From Acidimicrobiales bacterium (GTDB lineage: Bacteria > Actinomycetota > Acidimicrobiia > Acidimicrobiales > Ilumatobacteraceae), in the NCBI GenBank assembly GCA_030830415.1, contig JAURNB010000070.1, positions 1 through 7,078 on the forward strand: a DNA stretch of 7,078 nucleotides, in the 5' to 3' direction. This document shows, one piece after another, positions 5,786-7,078 of this stretch. Both the position numbers and the translations under genes were made by a program. Each line of letters begins with the position of its first letter. Positions within the stretch are counted from its first letter, which is position 1. The notes under the pieces were generated by a model. The model was not told the origin of the DNA, did no database searches, and saw only the letters and a list, made by a program, of their open reading frames with translations.

Positions 5786-7078
5786 ATGAAACTTCATTTA
5801 AAGGTGATTGCCACTGCGTCTGTTGTTGCCCTTTTGGCTGCATGTGGCGGTGGCGGGGGAGCTTCAACTGCAGGCCCCGATATAACGGTTCCCGAAGCAA
5901 CAGGCACTTCACAAGACACTGGTCTTGCTCCAAACCCGAACGGCTTTGCCTTTCCTAACTTCGGTGCAGCAGGTACTCCTGAAGTGTTTGGCGAAACCGA
6001 TCTCGTTTCGATGTTCGGTGCAACTCCCGATATTTGCGTTGACGGTGTTGCTGACCCATGTAAACCAACAGCAGAAGCTGCTGCATGGGCACGCATGGTG
6101 AACGACTCGCGCGCCGCTGGTCACTGTGAAGGCTTTGTTGTTCTCGCCGCTGCCCGTTTCTCACAAGCGGTGAAGCCGAACTCGGTGGAATTGTTGAACC
6201 AGGGTGATGTAACGCACGGCATCATGCGTGCATTTGCCACACAGTTCTTAAAAGAAACACAAGACGAAACAGATCAGTGGGCAAAGAAATCTCTCAAAGA
6301 AAAAATTGCTGCTCTCGAAGCATCCTTTGCGAAAAAAGTTGTTGGTTACAGCCTCGGTGTGTACACCGATGATGGTGGCCACGCGGTATTGCCTTATGCC
6401 GTGGAATACGAAACTGCCGATTTAGTAAAGATCAAGATTTACGACTCGAACTGGCCAGGCCAAGATCGTTTCGTGAAAGTTGACCTTGCTGAAGGAACAT
6501 GGGAGTTCTCCTTTGCCGGAGCCGACCCAAATAATGACCCAAATGCATGGACAGGTAAGTCGAAAGATCTCGACATCACCTCAATGGATGCGCGCGAAAC
6601 AGGAACGTGCCCTTTCTGTGGTGACAAGAGTGCAGTGCAGAAATCGCTACTCGTTGTGCGTTCAGCTCTGCCGAACTGGAAAATTGAAACTGCAGATGGT
6701 GTTCTCACGCCAGGCCTCAATGAAATCGGCAACAGCAGCGTGCGTCCGTTGCGCTCTTCTTCTGCCGGTCCAGCGACCAATGCACCCACCGACTACATCG
6801 TTTCCATTCCCGACGACAAGCCTGCAAAGTTCACATTGCCATCTGCAACTCGCATTTCAGGAATCACTTCGCAGGTAGCAGTGCAAATTGAAACACCAGG
6901 TTCACCTGATGCCACGATTGATCTCAGTAGCGATGCCGTTTCTACAAATAACCCAGAAGTTGTTCTCACTCTCGCCGATGGCAACCTGGTGGGCTCATCT
7001 AACGGTCAGAACAACTCGGTGACGTCATCTGGTGATGGAGTACAAATCGTTGTAGACGCCGCAAATGGTGACCCAGTA
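5786..7078 (+). CDS. Lipoprotein with possible papain/C39-like cysteine peptidase domain (partial, continues past right edge)
   Basis: The frame stays open for 431 codons to the last base, so the C-terminus is missing. The N-terminus is a lipoprotein signal with lipobox LAAC and lipidated C20, followed by a Gly run and a low-complexity spacer to about residue 60. The core (about 80-235) has GHCEGF with C114, GGHAVLPYAV with H199, and IYDSNWPG with D220/N222. That order and spacing resemble the Cys-His-Asp/Asn triad of papain-fold peptidases, where the His is often followed by a hydrophobic strand and then a YDxN turn. C84 and C92 could form a disulfide, and CPFC sits at 275-278. Residues beyond about 300 are Ser/Asn/Gly-rich and beta-like. 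It is membrane-anchored and extracytoplasmic; peptidase activity is inferred from motifs only and could be lost. The start at 5786 is supported by TATGGT 6 bases upstream; an in-frame ATG at 5780 is the alternative. Confidence 0.8.
   Translation, partial: MKLHLKVIATASVVALLAACGGGGGASTAGPDITVPEATGTSQDTGLAPNPNGFAFPNFGAAGTPEVFGETDLVSMFGATPDICVDGVADPCKPTAEAAAWARMVNDSRAAGHCEGFVVLAAARFSQAVKPNSVELLNQGDVTHGIMRAFATQFLKETQDETDQWAKKSLKEKIAALEASFAKKVVGYSLGVYTDDGGHAVLPYAVEYETADLVKIKIYDSNWPGQDRFVKVDLAEGTWEFSFAGADPNNDPNAWTGKSKDLDITSMDARETGTCPFCGDKSAVQKSLLVVRSALPNWKIETADGVLTPGLNEIGNSSVRPLRSSSAGPATNAPTDYIVSIPDDKPAKFTLPSATRISGITSQVAVQIETPGSPDATIDLSSDAVSTNNPEVVLTLADGNLVGSSNGQNNSVTSSGDGVQIVVDAANGDPV

Noticed and set aside
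6439..6878. Open frames on both strands within the lipoprotein region
   Set aside because: The plus frame from 5786 has a lipobox, coherent motifs and no stop for 431 codons; the others have atypical composition and no recognisable features.

Overview
The window is 7,078 bases of moderate-GC bacterial DNA carrying seven protein genes, one of them cut by the right edge. No RNA gene, insertion sequence, CRISPR array or prophage gene was seen, and no gene-free gap exceeds 122 bases. Codon use, the OmpR-type regulator/kinase pair, GTG starts without Shine-Dalgarno sequences and -10-like TAnnnT hexamers 6-7 bases before several starts suggest an Actinomycetota genome. The moderate GC and protein style would fit an aquatic Acidimicrobiia-like lineage, but that placement is inference.

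Layout. Bases 10-735 (minus) encode a secreted protein with a Thr/Pro-rich linker, a small beta-rich domain and a very acidic Asp/Glu/His tail. A 122-base divergent region (736-857) separates it from a two-component operon on the plus strand: an OmpR/PhoB-type response regulator (858-1523) and a sensor histidine kinase (1520-2941), overlapping by ATGA. The divergent region holds an 8-base direct repeat with an 11-base period, the classic geometry of an OmpR-family operator, and a small inverted repeat with a TTCG loop.

The kinase gene abuts, with no spare base, the 3' end of a convergent minus-strand gene for a membrane-anchored zinc metallopeptidase (2942-4366; HELAH plus a downstream EGHA glutamate). 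Twelve bases upstream of it lies an unrecognised 189-residue protein (4379-4948), probably co-transcribed. A 22-base gap separates that gene from a divergent inositol-monophosphatase-family phosphatase (4971-5771). Both of these genes start with GTG, both have a TAnnnT hexamer exactly 6 bases upstream, and the two hexamers share the same TA step. This looks like a minimal symmetric leaderless bidirectional promoter.

Fourteen bases after the phosphatase, a lipoprotein (5786-7078, open at the right edge) begins. It has a lipobox cysteine and a Cys...His...Asp/Asn arrangement resembling papain/C39-like cysteine peptidases.

Together, four of the seven products are predicted to be exported or membrane-anchored (acidic secreted protein, kinase sensor, metallopeptidase, lipoprotein), and two of these look like peptidases. 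The most coherent unit is the two-component system with its divergent acidic secreted protein, plausibly controlled by the regulator through the direct repeat. What the kinase senses cannot be told from the sequence.
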